Positions 15,605 to 16,155 of a stretch of 16,155 nucleotides of DNA are shown piece by piece. The notes beneath the pieces were generated by a model. It was given only the letters and a program-made list of their open reading frames with translations, did not search any database and had not been told where the DNA came from. The DNA lies in assembly GCA_938003885.1 (NCBI GenBank), contig CALKWT010000189.1:1-16155 (forward strand), read 5' to 3'. The stretch is from an uncultured Balneolaceae bacterium. Lineage in GTDB: Bacteria > Bacteroidota > Rhodothermia > Balneolales > Balneolaceae. How positions within the stretch are numbered: the first letter of the stretch is position 1; each line of letters begins with the position of its first letter. The position numbers and the translations under genes were made by a program.

Positions 15605-15931
15605 ATGATCAAAACATTACTTATAAACAGTGTCGTAATCTTTATACTGGCTTCCGTAATGGATGGAATCAAAGTAAAAAACTTCCTTACGGCAGTAGGG
15701 GTAGTCATTGTGCTGGCCATTGTGAATACGATCCTGAAACCGGTCATCGTCTTGCTGACGCTCCCGTTGACCGTCATCACTCTGGGCCTTTTTGTTTGGG
15801 TTATTAATGCATGGATGGTGATGCTAACGGACTGGCTACTGGACGGCTTCAAGGTACAAAGCTTCTGGTGGGCACTGGGATTCAGTTTTCTGGTATCCAT
15901 TTTGAACTCTTTTCTTCTATGGATATTCTAA
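15605..15931 (+). CDS. Phage-holin-family-4-like small integral membrane protein
   Basis: A 108-residue, almost wholly hydrophobic protein with about four membrane segments (roughly 3-20, 28-46, 48-78 as one long or paired segment, 88-108). It resembles the family annotated as 'phage holin family protein' (PF04020), with its hallmark NTILKPVIVLLTLPLTVITL followed by GLFVWVINAWMV. Despite the name, these are usually chromosomal genes of unknown role with no nearby endolysin; none is seen here either, so lysis is not implied. An in-frame TTG at 15596 would add three residues, but ATG 15605 fits the family start. It is divergent from elaA. Confidence 0.88.
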   Translation: MIKTLLINSVVIFILASVMDGIKVKNFLTAVGVVIVLAIVNTILKPVIVLLTLPLTVITLGLFVWVINAWMVMLTDWLLDGFKVQSFWWALGFSFLVSILNSFLLWIF

Positions 15932-16035
15932 GAACGATAAGCCTTAACTCACACTGAAATGCGTTGGAAAGAAAAGCCGTTCATTCAAAAGGAAGCTGTG
16001 TGGTATTGACTGAAACAGATTCCATTTAATATTTC

Positions 16036-16111
16036 AGGAGGTGGCATGATGATGAACTTATTACGTTCTCACTGTCCGGCTATCGCGAATTGCTCCCCTG
16101 CAAATAGGTAG
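16036..16111 (+). CDS. Possible 21-codon small open frame with perfect Shine-Dalgarno
   Basis: AGGAGGT at 16036-16042 sits 4 to 7 nt before three consecutive ATG codons (16046, 16049, 16052). The frame encodes MMMNLLRSHCPAIANCSPAN plus Arg and stops at TAG 16109. No other gene start in the window has so strong a ribosome-binding site. The peptide matches nothing I know. It could be a small protein, the stub of a broken gene, or a leader for a gene to the right of the window. Confidence 0.3.
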
Positions 16112-16138
16112 TTTCGATAGATTTTTACTATGTTCAAT

Positions 16139-16153
16139 CCTGATTGAATCAGG
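16139..16153. repeat. Palindrome at the window edge
   Basis: CCTGATT and AATCAGG form a near-perfect inverted repeat with one base between (realistic stem CCTGA/TCAGG with a 5-nt loop). The window ends 2 nt later, so a following T-run that would make it a terminator cannot be checked. It lies 27 nt after the 21-codon frame. Confidence 0.35.
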
Positions 16154-16155
16154 CT

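Noticed and set aside
15605..15931. Prophage or lysis module suggested by the 'phage holin' family name
   Set aside because: No endolysin, integrase, structural gene or attachment site is nearby, and this family is common as an isolated chromosomal gene.

Overview
The window carries about 16 kb of a bacterial chromosome. It looks like the Bacteroidota/Rhodothermota/Balneolota side of the tree, most likely a Balneolota- or Rhodothermota-like organism. This is inferred from gene content: a Bacteroidetes-type alternative GlmU-like sugar nucleotidyltransferase, a relic of a type IX secretion (T9SS) C-terminal sorting domain, acidic proteins, few strong Shine-Dalgarno sites, and one TTTG / TAnnTTT-like promoter. 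No rRNA or marker sequence fixes the taxonomy, so this stays an inference.

Layout. (1) 1-1406: the C-terminal half of alanyl-tRNA synthetase. (2) 1492-4990: the pyruvate dehydrogenase genes for E1 alpha, E1 beta and E2, closed by a textbook intrinsic terminator at 5021-5060. (3) 5061-5699: mostly non-coding, with frameshifted remains of an Asp-box (sialidase/BNR-like) protein. (4) 5700-7708: a polyamine cluster of S-adenosylmethionine decarboxylase, pyruvoyl-dependent arginine decarboxylase and spermidine synthase-type aminopropyltransferase, with an unusually structured 248-nt spacer between the first two genes. (5) 7709-8212: a hairpin, then about 450 nt with nothing recognisable. (6) 8213-9367: a lipoprotein-type isoaspartyl peptidase/asparaginase. 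It converges on (7) 9681-11870 (minus), a K+-dependent membrane pyrophosphatase, with a bidirectional terminator between them. (8) 11871-13814: a gene graveyard holding a plus-strand fragment with a signal-peptide-like start, an orphan T9SS sorting domain, and a DASS/SLC13 transporter pseudogene that lacks its 5' part and has an in-frame TAA. (9) 13823-15541 (minus): the GlmU-like enzyme and an ElaA-type acetyltransferase. (10) 15605-15931 (plus): a small four-helix membrane protein of the 'phage holin family 4' type. A 21-codon reading frame with a perfect Shine-Dalgarno follows, then a palindrome cut by the window edge.

How the genes work together. PDH turns pyruvate into acetyl-CoA; E3 is not in the window. 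In the polyamine cluster, arginine decarboxylase makes agmatine, SpeD makes the aminopropyl donor, and SpeE joins donor to acceptor. No agmatinase or ornithine decarboxylase is next to them, so agmatine itself may be the aminopropyl acceptor. The remaining genes are housekeeping or membrane genes with no evident shared pathway.

I see no CRISPR array, intact insertion sequence, tRNA, rRNA or defence system. The best candidates for something new are the structured spacer in the polyamine operon and the pairing of two self-cleaving pyruvoyl decarboxylases with one aminopropyltransferase.
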